From an uncultured Christensenellaceae bacterium (GTDB lineage: Bacteria > Bacillota > Clostridia > Christensenellales > UBA3700): 64,000 bases of DNA. The notes under the pieces are model-generated. The model ran no database searches and was not told where the DNA came from. It was given only the letters and a program-made list of their open reading frames with translations. The translations under genes were made by a program, and so were the position numbers. Below are positions 26,247 to 34,244 of this stretch, in pieces. The stretch spans positions 1 through 64,000 of the forward strand of contig CALWHF010000005.1 in NCBI GenBank assembly GCA_944380305.1, read 5' to 3'. How positions within the stretch are numbered: position 1 is the first letter of the stretch; each line of letters opens with the position of its first letter.

Positions 26247-26402
26247 ATGCGGAAGACAGAAGGAAAATACGGCTGAAATGACGGTATTTCGCAAAAAATT
26301 CCCGAAAAGTGCAAAAAAGAGGGCGGTTTATATATGGACATTGCGCGCACGGATATTTTACAATAAAACTGCGGGGCAACTGAAAACCGCCGTGAGGGAA
26401 TT

Positions 26403-27932
26403 ATGAGAGAGAAGACAAAGAACAATATTTTTATTTCGCTTATCGCGCTGGCGGTCGTCGTCGTATCGCTCGCGCTCTTTTTCGGCGCGTATACGCTGTG
26501 TATGTTTTTCGGAGACACCGCGATAACGCTGAACGCGGACAAGAGGTATCAGACGATCGAAGGCTTCGGCGCGTCTTCCGCCTGGATCTATCAGGATATG
26601 GATAATCTCGAGCCCGAGCTTCAGGACGAGGTCGTAGAACTCCTTTACGGTGACGGCGGGCTCATGCTCAATACGTTCAGGTACAATATCGGCGGCGGCA
26701 GCAACGAGATCGGCGGTTACGGCGAAGGCTCGCTTAACGGCACGAACAGCTACTTTATCGCCGACAGGTTTACGGGCGACTATTCGGTATTCGCAGACGA
26801 AAGCAACTACGATTTTTCCAAAAATCCCGTAGTCGACGCTATGTTCGAAAAGGTACTTGCGACGGGCAACGTCGATCAGGTCGTGTTTTTCGCAAACTCT
26901 CCGCATTATCTGATGACGAAGAGCGGCAAGACGCACGGCGCGGTAGAGCACGACAACAACCTGAAAGAAGAGGCGTACGGCGCGTTTGCCGATTATCTGC
27001 TGATCTCCGTCGGGCATTTGTACCGAGACGTCGTCTGCAAGTACGATCCCGACATAAAGGTGTATATCAGTCCCGTCAACGAGCCGCAATGGAAGTGGGG
27101 CGGCGAGGGAGCGGGGCAGGAAGGCTGCCACTACGATCCCGAGCCTCTCGGCAGGTTCTACGACGTGTTTTACGACAGGCTGACCGCATATAACGCGGAG
27201 AAGGGCACTGACTTCGTCATGGATATATTCGAGAGCGGCAACTATAAAATACCCGATTCGTCCGACGTCAAGAAATATCTCAAGGAGCTTGCGAAATACG
27301 ACTGGTTCGAAGAGATCGACACGATTTCGGTCCATTCGTACGCCGCAGACAATTCGTCGTACTACAAAAACGTGTTTGCCGACTATATGGACGGCAGGTA
27401 TCCCGACAAGAAGATAGCGGTATCGGAATACTGCGTGCTCGAATTCGGAGTAGTCAAGGATATGTCGATGGGAATATACAACGCACAGACGATCCTGCGC
27501 GATCTCAGGGATCTCGGCGCAGTGTCCTGGAGCTGGTGGCTGAGCGTATCGCAGGGGGATTACGAAGACGGGCTCGTATATTGGAACAAGACGCAGGATG
27601 GCAACGTCATCAACAAATACAAGAGGTATTACGTCCTAGGGCAGTTCTCCCGTCATATACCCGAGGGAAGCGTCAGGATAGACGCGTCGTACAGCGATTT
27701 TCTCGGGTTTAACGGGGTGGATTGCGTCGCGTTCGAAAGACCCGACGGAAAAATCGCGCTCGTTGTAGTCAACGACAGCGGCTCCGCCCGCACGGTATCC
27801 GTCAACGGCGACTTCTCTACGGCGGACAGCATAGTTACCGACAACGCGTCTGACTGGAAGGAGAGCAGCGCGGCGTTCGACGGAAAACTGACCGTGACGC
27901 CCGACTCCGTCACTACCTTCTTGCTGTATTGA
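26403..27932 (+). CDS. Membrane-anchored GH30-family glycoside hydrolase
   Basis: A 509-residue protein with an N-terminal membrane anchor or uncleaved signal (about residues 9-34) and a GH30-like (beta/alpha)8 barrel with an attached beta-domain. Family marks: QTIEGFGASSAW near residue 50, NTFRYNIGGGS, the acid/base ISPVNEPQWKW (Glu about 225), the nucleophile in IAVSEYCVLEFG (Glu about 343) and WSWWLSVSQGDYEDGLVYW. GH30 enzymes cleave beta-glucosidic, beta-xylosidic or beta-galactosidic links; the substrate cannot be decided here. Monocistronic with its own terminator. Confidence 0.85.
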   Translation: MREKTKNNIFISLIALAVVVVSLALFFGAYTLCMFFGDTAITLNADKRYQTIEGFGASSAWIYQDMDNLEPELQDEVVELLYGDGGLMLNTFRYNIGGGSNEIGGYGEGSLNGTNSYFIADRFTGDYSVFADESNYDFSKNPVVDAMFEKVLATGNVDQVVFFANSPHYLMTKSGKTHGAVEHDNNLKEEAYGAFADYLLISVGHLYRDVVCKYDPDIKVYISPVNEPQWKWGGEGAGQEGCHYDPEPLGRFYDVFYDRLTAYNAEKGTDFVMDIFESGNYKIPDSSDVKKYLKELAKYDWFEEIDTISVHSYAADNSSYYKNVFADYMDGRYPDKKIAVSEYCVLEFGVVKDMSMGIYNAQTILRDLRDLGAVSWSWWLSVSQGDYEDGLVYWNKTQDGNVINKYKRYYVLGQFSRHIPEGSVRIDASYSDFLGFNGVDCVAFERPDGKIALVVVNDSGSARTVSVNGDFSTADSIVTDNASDWKESSAAFDGKLTVTPDSVTTFLLY

Positions 27933-27961
27933 GAATATCGGCTTGATAAAACGACGTATCA

Positions 27962-27991
27962 CCCCCTTTGCCCGTGCAAAGGGGGATTTTT
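27962..27991 (+). terminator. Rho-independent terminator after the GH30 gene
   Basis: CCCCCTTTG-CCCGTG-CAAAGGGGG followed by ATTTTTAT. Confidence 0.85.
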
Positions 27992-28503
27992 ATACCCGTG
28001 ACCGCCGTGTCGAGACGTAAAACGGACGACCGCGCGGCGGAACGGACGACGGCGTGGCGGTCAGGGAAGTCAAGGTATGACAGCGGTGCGGGCAGCAGAG
28101 AATGGCAAAGACGCGCAGACGGAAAGAGCGCAAGAGTACGTCGGGCAGAGAAAGGGCAAAAGCGGAGAGGAGCGGGCACTCGTCCGAGAGGGGAAAGATA
28201 CGGCTCGCACGGCTTTCACTGTACCTGAAAACGTCTGCGTTTGCGTTTTTTTACCGTTTTGGCACGATTTTGAGCGTTCTTTTGTAAAATTTTTATCGGA
28301 ACAATCGGGGCATAATCGTCAAGCATACCGCAAAAACGGTCAAAACACAGCCGAATCGTACATAAAAAGTGTAAAATTTTACATTTTTTTCGTTAAAAAT
28401 TTAACAGCCCTATTTACAAATAAGGAAAAATGTTATACAATGAGGTTTAGCAGGCAGACAAGTTTTACTTGAAAAAAACACCAAACAAAAAAGGAGATAG
28501 AAC
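27992..28503. other. Intergenic region upstream of the alcohol dehydrogenase
   Basis: About 510 bases. The left half (to about 28250) is GC-rich, with repeated ACGGACGAC units and no convincing gene. The right half is AT-rich and holds regulatory sites: a TGTAAAATTTTACA palindrome (28370-28383), a Rex-like box (28391-28406) and a promoter (28413-28441). Confidence 0.5.
28370..28441 (+). promoter_or_regulatory. Rex-like operator and promoter of the alcohol dehydrogenase
   Basis: CGTTAAAAATTTAACA (28391-28406) matches the Rex consensus TGTTAANNNNTTAACA with one mismatch. It lies seven bases before TTTACA (28413-28418), a 17-base spacer and TACAAT (28436-28441). A perfect palindrome TGTAAAATTTTACA (28370-28383) lies just upstream. 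Rex senses NADH/NAD+ and represses NADH-oxidising fermentation genes in many Firmicutes. Confidence 0.6.
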
Positions 28504-29685
28504 ATGTCAAGATTTACGTTGCCCAGAGACCTTTATTTCGGAAAGGGATGTCTGGAAGAACTCAAAAACCTCAAAGGCAAAAAAGCGATCCTCGTCCTCG
28601 GAGGAGGCTCGATGAAAAAGTTCGGATTTGTGGACAGAGCACTCGACTACCTCAAAGAGGCGGGTATAGAGACCATACTTTTCGAGGGAGTAGAACCAGA
28701 TCCGTCCGTAGAGACCGTCATGAAGGGCGCGGCGATGATGAGAGAATTCGAGCCCGACTGGATAGTGGCGATGGGCGGCGGTTCGCCGATCGACGCGGCG
28801 AAAGCAATGTGGGTATTCTACGAGTATCCCAAGACTTCTTTCAAGAAGATATTGACCCCGTTCTCTTTCCCGACCCTCAGGACAAAAGCTAAATTCTGCG
28901 CGATCCCGTCCACCTCGGGCACCGCGACCGAAGTCACCGCGTTCTCGGTCATCACCGACTACGCTAAGGGCGTCAAATATCCGCTTGCAGACTTCAACAT
29001 CACCCCCGACGTCGCGATAGTTGACCCCGATCTCGCCGAGACGATGCCCAAAAAGCTGACGGCGCATACGGGTATGGACGCGCTGACCCACGCGATCGAG
29101 GCGTACGTTTCGACCGTCGCTCAGCCGTTTACCGATCCGCTCGCAATGGAGGCGATCAAGATAATCGACAAGGATCTTCAGGCGAGTTACGACGGCGACA
29201 TGAAGGCTCGCGAGAATATGCACTACGCACAGTGCATGGCGGGCATGGCGTTCTCCAACGCGTTGCTCGGCATAACCCACTCCATGGCACACAAGACGGG
29301 CGCGGCGTTCGAGACGGGTCATATCCCGCACGGCTGCGCGAACGCTATATATCTGCCGTACGTCATTCAGTACAACGCGGTCAACAAGAGGGCGAAAGCG
29401 CGCTACTGCGAGATCGCGAAGATGCTCGGTCTCAAGGGAAAGAGCGGCACGGCTCTCGTCAACGCGCTGTGCGACAGGATCAGGGAAATGAACGCATACT
29501 TCGGCATTCCCGCATCGCTCAAGGATTACGGCATCAACGAACAGGAATTCCTTGCGAAGATAGACGGTATCGCGAAACTCGCGGTAGGCGACGCCTGCAC
29601 GGGCGCGAACCCGAGACCGATCACTCCCGCGAAGATGAAGGCGTTGTTCACTCATGTATATTACGGGACGACTGTAAACGTCTGA
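28504..29685 (+). CDS. Iron-containing alcohol dehydrogenase
   Basis: A 393-residue group III alcohol dehydrogenase, reducing an aldehyde to an alcohol with NAD(P)H during fermentation. Motifs: LGGGSMKKFGF, the dinucleotide-binding AMGGGSPIDAAKAM (about residues 94-107), STSGTATEVT, HTGMDALTHAIEAY and the metal-ligand segments GITHSMAHKTGA and HIPHGCANAIYLP. Length is normal for the single-domain enzymes. AAAGGAGATAGAAC precedes the ATG. The upstream Rex-like box suggests induction when NADH accumulates. Substrate specificity is not readable. Confidence 0.92.
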   Translation: MSRFTLPRDLYFGKGCLEELKNLKGKKAILVLGGGSMKKFGFVDRALDYLKEAGIETILFEGVEPDPSVETVMKGAAMMREFEPDWIVAMGGGSPIDAAKAMWVFYEYPKTSFKKILTPFSFPTLRTKAKFCAIPSTSGTATEVTAFSVITDYAKGVKYPLADFNITPDVAIVDPDLAETMPKKLTAHTGMDALTHAIEAYVSTVAQPFTDPLAMEAIKIIDKDLQASYDGDMKARENMHYAQCMAGMAFSNALLGITHSMAHKTGAAFETGHIPHGCANAIYLPYVIQYNAVNKRAKARYCEIAKMLGLKGKSGTALVNALCDRIREMNAYFGIPASLKDYGINEQEFLAKIDGIAKLAVGDACTGANPRPITPAKMKALFTHVYYGTTVNV

Positions 29686-29720
29686 TAGAACCTCTTTTAT
29701 AATAACCTCTTAATTTAGCG

Positions 29721-29746
29721 GAAAGGAGCTCGTTGCGGGCTCCTTT
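29721..29746 (+). terminator. Hairpin after the alcohol dehydrogenase
   Basis: GAAAGGAGC and GCTCCTTTC arms with an 8-base loop but no T run downstream, so termination may be weak. Confidence 0.45.
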
Positions 29747-29799
29747 CTGCATTGACGGGAAAGGGGCATTTTGCGTCTTCCGACAGAATACAATGTAGT

Positions 29800-30888
29800 A
29801 TGGAAAATTTCGACAAAGACGCATTGAAAGACGCGCTCGGCGGCAACAGGTGCGCGCTTGCCGTGGATACGGCGGCGTTGAGAGAAAACGCAAAATATCT
29901 GATAGGCAAGACGGCGAAAAAGCTGATAGCGGTCGTCAAGGCGAACGCATACGGTCTGGGTCTTGATGCCGTCACGACCGCGCTTGCGGGACTGTGTCCG
30001 TTGTTTGCCGTGGCTACCGCGGGGGAGGCACTCGCCGTGGCTGCAAAGGGGCTTGCCGCGCTGGTGATGTCGCCCGTTTCGGCAAAAGAAGCCGAGGAGC
30101 TGTCGGGTAAGGGGATCGCCGTTTCGGTCTCTTGCGAAGAAGACGCCGCTCTCGCGGCGGCTCACGGTCTGCCCGCGCATATTGCCGTGGATACGGGTAT
30201 GAGAAGATACGGCAGCGACTGGCACGATATAGGCAGGCTCCTCAGGATATGCGATACCGACGGGCTGGACGTAAAGGGCATTTATACTCATTTCTGCACG
30301 GCGGACGAAGAGGATACCGCGTTTGCGCGGGAACAGAACGCACGTTTTGAGAGAGTGGTCTCGGTCGTCGGCAAGGTGAGGTTCGGGTACATCCATTCGG
30401 CTGCCAGCGCGGCGGCGCTCAGACTGCCCGCGACGGGCAACGCGATAAGACCGGGGCTTGCGCTCTACGGGGTAAATCCGCCTTTCTGTCACGCGCCGCT
30501 AAACGAGACTTCGAGACTGTACGCAAGGGTGTTGTGCACGCATATCCTTCGCGACGGGGAGAGCATCGGCTACGGCGCGGCGTATACGGCGAGCGGCAAC
30601 AAGAGGATCGCCGTGATAGGCGCAGGCTACGGCGACGGATTGCCGTATTTCTCAAAAAATCAGCTGTCCGTGTCGATTAACGACTTTATCTGTCCGATAG
30701 TGGGTAGGGTTTGCATGGACTGTGCTTTCGTTGACGTTACCCACGCGAGGGTCGAAGACGGGGATTACGCGCTCGTGCTCGGCGGGGACGGAGAGACGAG
30801 TTTCGCGGCTGTCGCGAGAAAGACGGGCGGGCTGCCGTATACGGTGATGACGGGCATATCCGAGCGCGTGCCCAGGGTGTATCTCTGA
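29800..30888 (+). CDS. alr: Alanine racemase
   Basis: A 362-residue PLP fold-type III enzyme making D-alanine for peptidoglycan. The PLP Lys lies in AVVKANAYGLGL (about residue 38), the active-site Tyr region in IGYGAAYTAS and the GAGYGDGLPY segment; VGRVCMDCAFVDVT is the conserved C-terminal barrel motif. The ATG at 29800 is chosen although it lacks a good ribosome-binding site: the conserved domain begins soon after it, and a TTG at 29752 would lie on the downstream flank of a hairpin. TACAAT at 29789-29794 ends six bases before the ATG, so a leaderless message is possible. Confidence 0.9.
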   Translation: MENFDKDALKDALGGNRCALAVDTAALRENAKYLIGKTAKKLIAVVKANAYGLGLDAVTTALAGLCPLFAVATAGEALAVAAKGLAALVMSPVSAKEAEELSGKGIAVSVSCEEDAALAAAHGLPAHIAVDTGMRRYGSDWHDIGRLLRICDTDGLDVKGIYTHFCTADEEDTAFAREQNARFERVVSVVGKVRFGYIHSAASAAALRLPATGNAIRPGLALYGVNPPFCHAPLNETSRLYARVLCTHILRDGESIGYGAAYTASGNKRIAVIGAGYGDGLPYFSKNQLSVSINDFICPIVGRVCMDCAFVDVTHARVEDGDYALVLGGDGETSFAAVARKTGGLPYTVMTGISERVPRVYL

Positions 30889-30916
30889 CGTTTGTCGCGG
30901 CAGAGACAAAACATTC

Positions 30917-30945
30917 TTGTATTGTCGCGCGTTCCGTAGTATAAT
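30917..30945 (+). promoter_or_regulatory. Promoter of the radical SAM maturase
   Basis: TTGTAT (30917-30922), a 17-base spacer and TATAAT (30940-30945). Confidence 0.7.
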
Positions 30946-31021
30946 ATAACCGAAGAAAAACTGTCGCGGCGTGCCGCCGAAAGGATGACGGACAAGCCCG
31001 ACGGACAACGAAGGAGAAGAA

Positions 31022-32101
31022 ATGCCCGATCTGTCGATAATGGTGAAACCCGTCTCGGGAGAATGCAATCTGAGGTGCGCATATTGTTTTTACCGCGACG
31101 TTGCGTCGAGACGCGGGACGTACGGTTTCGGCAGAATGGACGCACGCACGGTCAGGATCCTCGTCTCGAAAGCTCTCGACTTCGCGGACGGACACAAGGT
31201 GTATTTCGTCTTTCAGGGAGGCGAGCCGACACTGGCGGGACTCGGATTTTTCAAAAATTTCGTATCCGTTGCAAAAGAACTGAATTTCAGAAACAGCGAG
31301 ATATTCTTTTCCCTTCAGACCAACGGAACGCTTATCGACGAGGAGTGGTGCGCGTTTCTCAAAGAGAACGACTTTCTCGTCGGACTCAGTCTTGACGGAA
31401 ACGCGGAGGGTAATCGTTACCGCACAAACGCCGCGGGGGAGAGCACCTTTCACAAAGCGGTGCGAGCCGCCGATCTCATGCAGGAATACGGCGTGCAGTT
31501 CAACGTGCTTTCCGTGGTGACGGGTTACGTCGCGGACCATATCGAGCAGCAACACGATTTTTTTGTTTCAAAAGGATATAAATATATACAATATATACCG
31601 TGCCTGCGCCCGTACGGGAACGTGTCGGACGATCAGATGTATCTGACGTCGGATCAATATGCGCGTTTTCTCGTGACCGCGTTCAACCGCTATGTCAGAG
31701 ACTTCATAAAAGGCAACTACGTCAGCGTACGCGGTTTCGACAACTGGGTGCGCATGGCGACGGGAGAGATGCCTGAGCAATGCGGTTATCTCGGACATTG
31801 TTCGCGGCAGTTCGTGGTCGAGGCGAACGGCAACGTGTATCCTTGCGATTTTTACTGCACGGACGAGTACCGCCTGGGAAATATCAATCTGATGTCATTC
31901 GAGGCGATCGCGAAAAGCCGTCGCGCAGAGGAGTTTTTGCGAGAGAGTCTTTATATTCCCGAAAAGTGCAAACATTGCAATTACTACGGATTATGCCGAG
32001 CAGGCGGTTGCCGTCGGCAGAGGGAGAGCGGAGACTACTGTAAGGCTTACCAAACATTCTTTTCTTCGTGTTTGCCGCTTTTTCGGGTGTTTAAGGGATA
32101 G
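31022..32101 (+). CDS. Radical SAM/SPASM enzyme of the anaerobic sulfatase-maturase type
   Basis: A 359-residue radical SAM enzyme. The [4Fe-4S]-SAM motif is CNLRCAYCFY near residue 17, followed by VFQGGEPTLAG (GGEP, SAM binding) and SLQTNGTLID. The C-terminal SPASM domain carries the auxiliary-cluster cysteines CGYLGHCSRQF, YPCDFYCTDEY and CKHCNYYGLCRAGGCRR. This architecture fits anSME enzymes, which oxidise a Cys or Ser to formylglycine in sulfatases. No sulfatase lies in the window, so a related peptide-modifying role is also possible. AAGGAGAAGAA precedes the ATG. It is the last bacterial gene before the phage-like region. Confidence 0.85.
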   Translation: MPDLSIMVKPVSGECNLRCAYCFYRDVASRRGTYGFGRMDARTVRILVSKALDFADGHKVYFVFQGGEPTLAGLGFFKNFVSVAKELNFRNSEIFFSLQTNGTLIDEEWCAFLKENDFLVGLSLDGNAEGNRYRTNAAGESTFHKAVRAADLMQEYGVQFNVLSVVTGYVADHIEQQHDFFVSKGYKYIQYIPCLRPYGNVSDDQMYLTSDQYARFLVTAFNRYVRDFIKGNYVSVRGFDNWVRMATGEMPEQCGYLGHCSRQFVVEANGNVYPCDFYCTDEYRLGNINLMSFEAIAKSRRAEEFLRESLYIPEKCKHCNYYGLCRAGGCRRQRESGDYCKAYQTFFSSCLPLFRVFKG

Positions 32102-32261
32102 GAGAAGAGAAATCGGGTTGAGCCTGTATGTTCAAGGATACCTGCGAAATCATGACCGTATTGTGCATAGTTTTTTGCGCGAATACGACGTTATTTTACA
32201 AAATTTGTATATAATATATTGAAAAATTTATTCATTCAACGGTTTTTTGTTATTCTACAAT

Positions 32262-32295
32262 AGGTTTGCGAGTTGAGGCAAGCCTATTTTTTTAT
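32262..32295 (+). terminator. Terminator-like hairpin 1 at the prophage edge
   Basis: ATAGGTTTGC-GAGTTGAG-GCAAGCCTAT followed by T7. Confidence 0.7.
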
Positions 32296-32318
32296 CCCTC
32301 ATAAAACGGCTTGATAGT

Positions 32319-32352
32319 AGGTCTGCCTTAACTTGGCAGACCTATTTTTTTG
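32319..32352 (+). terminator. Terminator-like hairpin 2 at the prophage edge
   Basis: AGGTCTGCC-TTAACTT-GGCAGACCT followed by ATTTTTTT, 20 bases before the first phage gene. Confidence 0.75.
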
Positions 32353-32371
32353 TTTTACGGAGGTATTGCTT

Positions 32372-32530
32372 ATGGGCAAGAAGAAAGACGTGGTTTATCT
32401 CGGAGTGTGTCTTTCGCCTGCTACCCACGAGGAACTGAAAAAGCTCGCCGCAGAGAAAGAGCTTTCGATGAGCACCCTCGTAAGGCAGCTTATCAGAGAT
32501 TATCTCGCAAATGCGCAGAAATCGGCGTAA
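32372..32530 (+). CDS. Small ribbon-helix-helix-like protein
   Basis: A 52-residue protein with the Arc/MetJ-type pattern: a strand (VYLGVCLS), then helix (THEELKKLAAEKE), a turn (LSMSTLV) and a second helix (RQLIRDYLA). It is a probable DNA-binding regulator and the first gene of the phage early operon. GGAGGTATTGCTT precedes the ATG. It lies directly after two terminator-like hairpins, so its expression may depend on readthrough or antitermination. Confidence 0.7.
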   Translation: MGKKKDVVYLGVCLSPATHEELKKLAAEKELSMSTLVRQLIRDYLANAQKSA

Positions 32531-32542
32531 AGGAGGCACGGC

Positions 32543-32833
32543 ATGAAACGCTTGAAAAGGTTGGAATCAATCGTCCGCGCGGAGCTCACGGAGAACGAGG
32601 CGGCAAGAAAGAGCGACACGGCTCTCCTCATGGGCTGTTTTGAGCGCATGGGGATCGACACATCAAGGTCGTTTGCGGAGCTTGCGGCAGACGGAAGCCT
32701 GCGGCAAATGGAGAGCATTACAAGGGCTCGCCGCAAGGTGCAGGCAGATTCTCCCGAGCTGAAAGACGGCACCGTTACGGAGCTGCGCGCAGCCCGCGAG
32801 GAAGAGTTCAGAGAATATGCGAAAGCAAAATAA
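32543..32833 (+). CDS. Phage protein of unknown function
   Basis: A 96-residue, mainly helical protein. The segment MESITRARRKVQADSPELK with the following charged helix is a pattern often seen in small early proteins of Firmicutes phages, but no function is known to me. It starts 13 bases after the previous gene with AAAGGAGG. Confidence 0.65.
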   Translation: MKRLKRLESIVRAELTENEAARKSDTALLMGCFERMGIDTSRSFAELAADGSLRQMESITRARRKVQADSPELKDGTVTELRAAREEEFREYAKAK

Positions 32834-32846
32834 GGAGGACATACAA

Positions 32847-33023
32847 ATGGCAAGCGAAAAAGGGTTTGGCACACCGTCGGAGATCATTATCGACGGGCGC
32901 AGAATGAGCCGCGAGGAGTTCGAGACGCATATTGCGGAGTCGGGCGTCCCGCAGGTTGACGTCAAGAGGTTTGCGCTTACGCGCATAAACGGCGTCGTGA
33001 AGCTGTACATCGCTACGATCTGA
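32847..33023 (+). CDS. Small phage protein of unknown function
   Basis: A 58-residue protein with an IIIDGRRMSREEFETHI segment and a beta-type C-terminus (RINGVVKLYIATI). AAGGAGGACATACAA precedes the ATG. Not recognised. Confidence 0.6.
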   Translation: MASEKGFGTPSEIIIDGRRMSREEFETHIAESGVPQVDVKRFALTRINGVVKLYIATI

Positions 33024-33038
33024 CAGGAGGGAGCACAA

Positions 33039-33383
33039 ATGAAAACAATTTCGTTTAAGCAGGCGGAAAGCGCACTTTTCAATCTCGACAGCATGAGGAC
33101 GAAGCTCATGAACGAGCGCGACGAGGCTTATGAGCGTGCTTGTGAGGCGTTCGCCAAGAAAGACCGAGAGTTGAGCCGAAAGCTCGGAGATGAAGCCGAT
33201 GAGATAGAGGCAAGGATCGACGAGGTGGAGGAGTTGCTCGGGAAAATGCGGAGCGGGCGCGTTACCCGCAAAGAGTGGGATAGAGTACAGGAGCTTGTCG
33301 CCGAAAGGCAAATGCAGAGGTATGTAACCTGCCTCAACAGCGGCATGGACGAACGCACCGCCGCGGGCGCATTTGACGATTGA
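33039..33383 (+). CDS. Coiled-coil phage protein of unknown function
   Basis: A 114-residue protein, almost entirely heptad-like charged helix (about residues 8-75), followed by a second helical segment ending in DERTAAGAFDD. AGGAGGGAGCACAA precedes the ATG. No domain recognised. Confidence 0.65.
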   Translation: MKTISFKQAESALFNLDSMRTKLMNERDEAYERACEAFAKKDRELSRKLGDEADEIEARIDEVEELLGKMRSGRVTRKEWDRVQELVAERQMQRYVTCLNSGMDERTAAGAFDD

Positions 33384-33417
33384 CGGCGAACACAACAAAC
33401 AAAAGGAGACAGAGATC

Positions 33418-33576
33418 ATGAGAAACTTCAAACGCACAAAGAGCTTATCTGTGGCGAATATCTTTGCGCCCGAGCTCGTCGGAAACGGCGGGACGGAGCG
33501 CAGGCTTTTCGCCGTTCGGGTAGGCTCTTTCTCTTGTCTCGGGAGGGCTGTATGGCACTTGAAAAGATCAGGTTGA
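33418..33576 (+). CDS. Putative small protein overlapping the YqaJ gene start
   Basis: A 52-residue basic protein with a good ribosome-binding site (AAAAGGAGACAGAGATC). Its last 25 bases overlap the exonuclease gene in another frame, so it could also be a translational-coupling leader. Not recognised. Confidence 0.4.
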   Translation: MRNFKRTKSLSVANIFAPELVGNGGTERRLFAVRVGSFSCLGRAVWHLKRSG

Positions 33577-34214
33577 AACACGGTTCTCCCGAGTGGCAGG
33601 CGTTCCGCAAGACGGGAATAGGCGGATCGGACGCGGCGGCGATCCTCGGACTGTCCCCGTTCAAGTCAAACATTGAGGTTTGGGAGGAGAAAGTGGGGCT
33701 CCGTGAGCCCGAGGACATCTCCGACAAACCGCAGGTGCAGTACGGAACAAGGGCGGAGGATATGCTCGTCAAGCTGTTTGCGCTCGACTATCCGCAGTAC
33801 AAGGTGCGTCAGGATAAGCAGACGGTGTATCGCAGAGGGTTTATGTTCGCCTCGCTTGACGGAGAGCTTACGGAAATCGAGACAAAAGCGCGCGGGTTTA
33901 TCGAGATAAAGACCACGGAGATACACTCCGCCGCCGCGTTGCAAAAGTGGGACGGGCACGTTCCCGAGTATTACTACGCGCAGGTGCTACACTACTTCGT
34001 TACGCTCGGTTGGACGTTCGCGTGGCTGAAAGTACAAATCAAGCAGACAGGCAGGAACGAGCAGACAGAGTTTATCACAAGGCATTATCCGTTCCTGCGC
34101 AGGGCTCTCATGGAGGACATGAAATTTCTCTACACGAGAGAAAAAGAGTTTTGGGGCTATGTTGAGCGGAAACAAAGACCGCCGCTGCTCCTGCCCCCGA
34201 TTTACAAAGAGTAA
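33552..34214 (+). CDS. YqaJ-type viral recombinase (lambda exonuclease-like nuclease)
   Basis: A 220-residue exonuclease of the YqaJ family (PD-(D/E)XK fold), which resects double-stranded DNA for single-strand annealing. Motifs: RKTGIGGSDAAAILGLSPF (residues about 17-35), ASLDGEL (catalytic Asp) and FIEIKTT (the E-x-K pair). The start at 33552 follows GGAGGGCTGT. It works with the RecT annealase two genes downstream; together with SSB and RusA they form a lambda-Red-like recombination module. Confidence 0.88.
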   Translation: MALEKIRLKHGSPEWQAFRKTGIGGSDAAAILGLSPFKSNIEVWEEKVGLREPEDISDKPQVQYGTRAEDMLVKLFALDYPQYKVRQDKQTVYRRGFMFASLDGELTEIETKARGFIEIKTTEIHSAAALQKWDGHVPEYYYAQVLHYFVTLGWTFAWLKVQIKQTGRNEQTEFITRHYPFLRRALMEDMKFLYTREKEFWGYVERKQRPPLLLPPIYKE

Positions 34215-34244
34215 CAAAAATCAAAATTTTTGGAGGACAAACTT

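Larger units (their letters stand above)
32102..32371. other. Bacterium-prophage junction region with tandem terminator-like hairpins
   Basis: An AT-rich 270-base gap between the radical SAM gene and the first phage gene. It has TATAAT at 32210-32215 without a good -35, then two hairpins with T runs: ATAGGTTTGC/GCAAGCCTAT (32262-32295) and AGGTCTGCC/GGCAGACCT (32319-32352). The left attachment site should be here or close by, but no tRNA or duplicated core could be identified without the right end. Confidence 0.5.

Noticed and set aside
28077..28472. Plus-strand frame of 131 codons before the alcohol dehydrogenase
   Set aside because: Runs through the palindrome, Rex-like box and promoter; low-complexity composition and no ribosome-binding site.
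29752..29799. In-frame TTG as start of alanine racemase
   Set aside because: It lies on the downstream flank of a hairpin and the added residues do not belong to the conserved domain.
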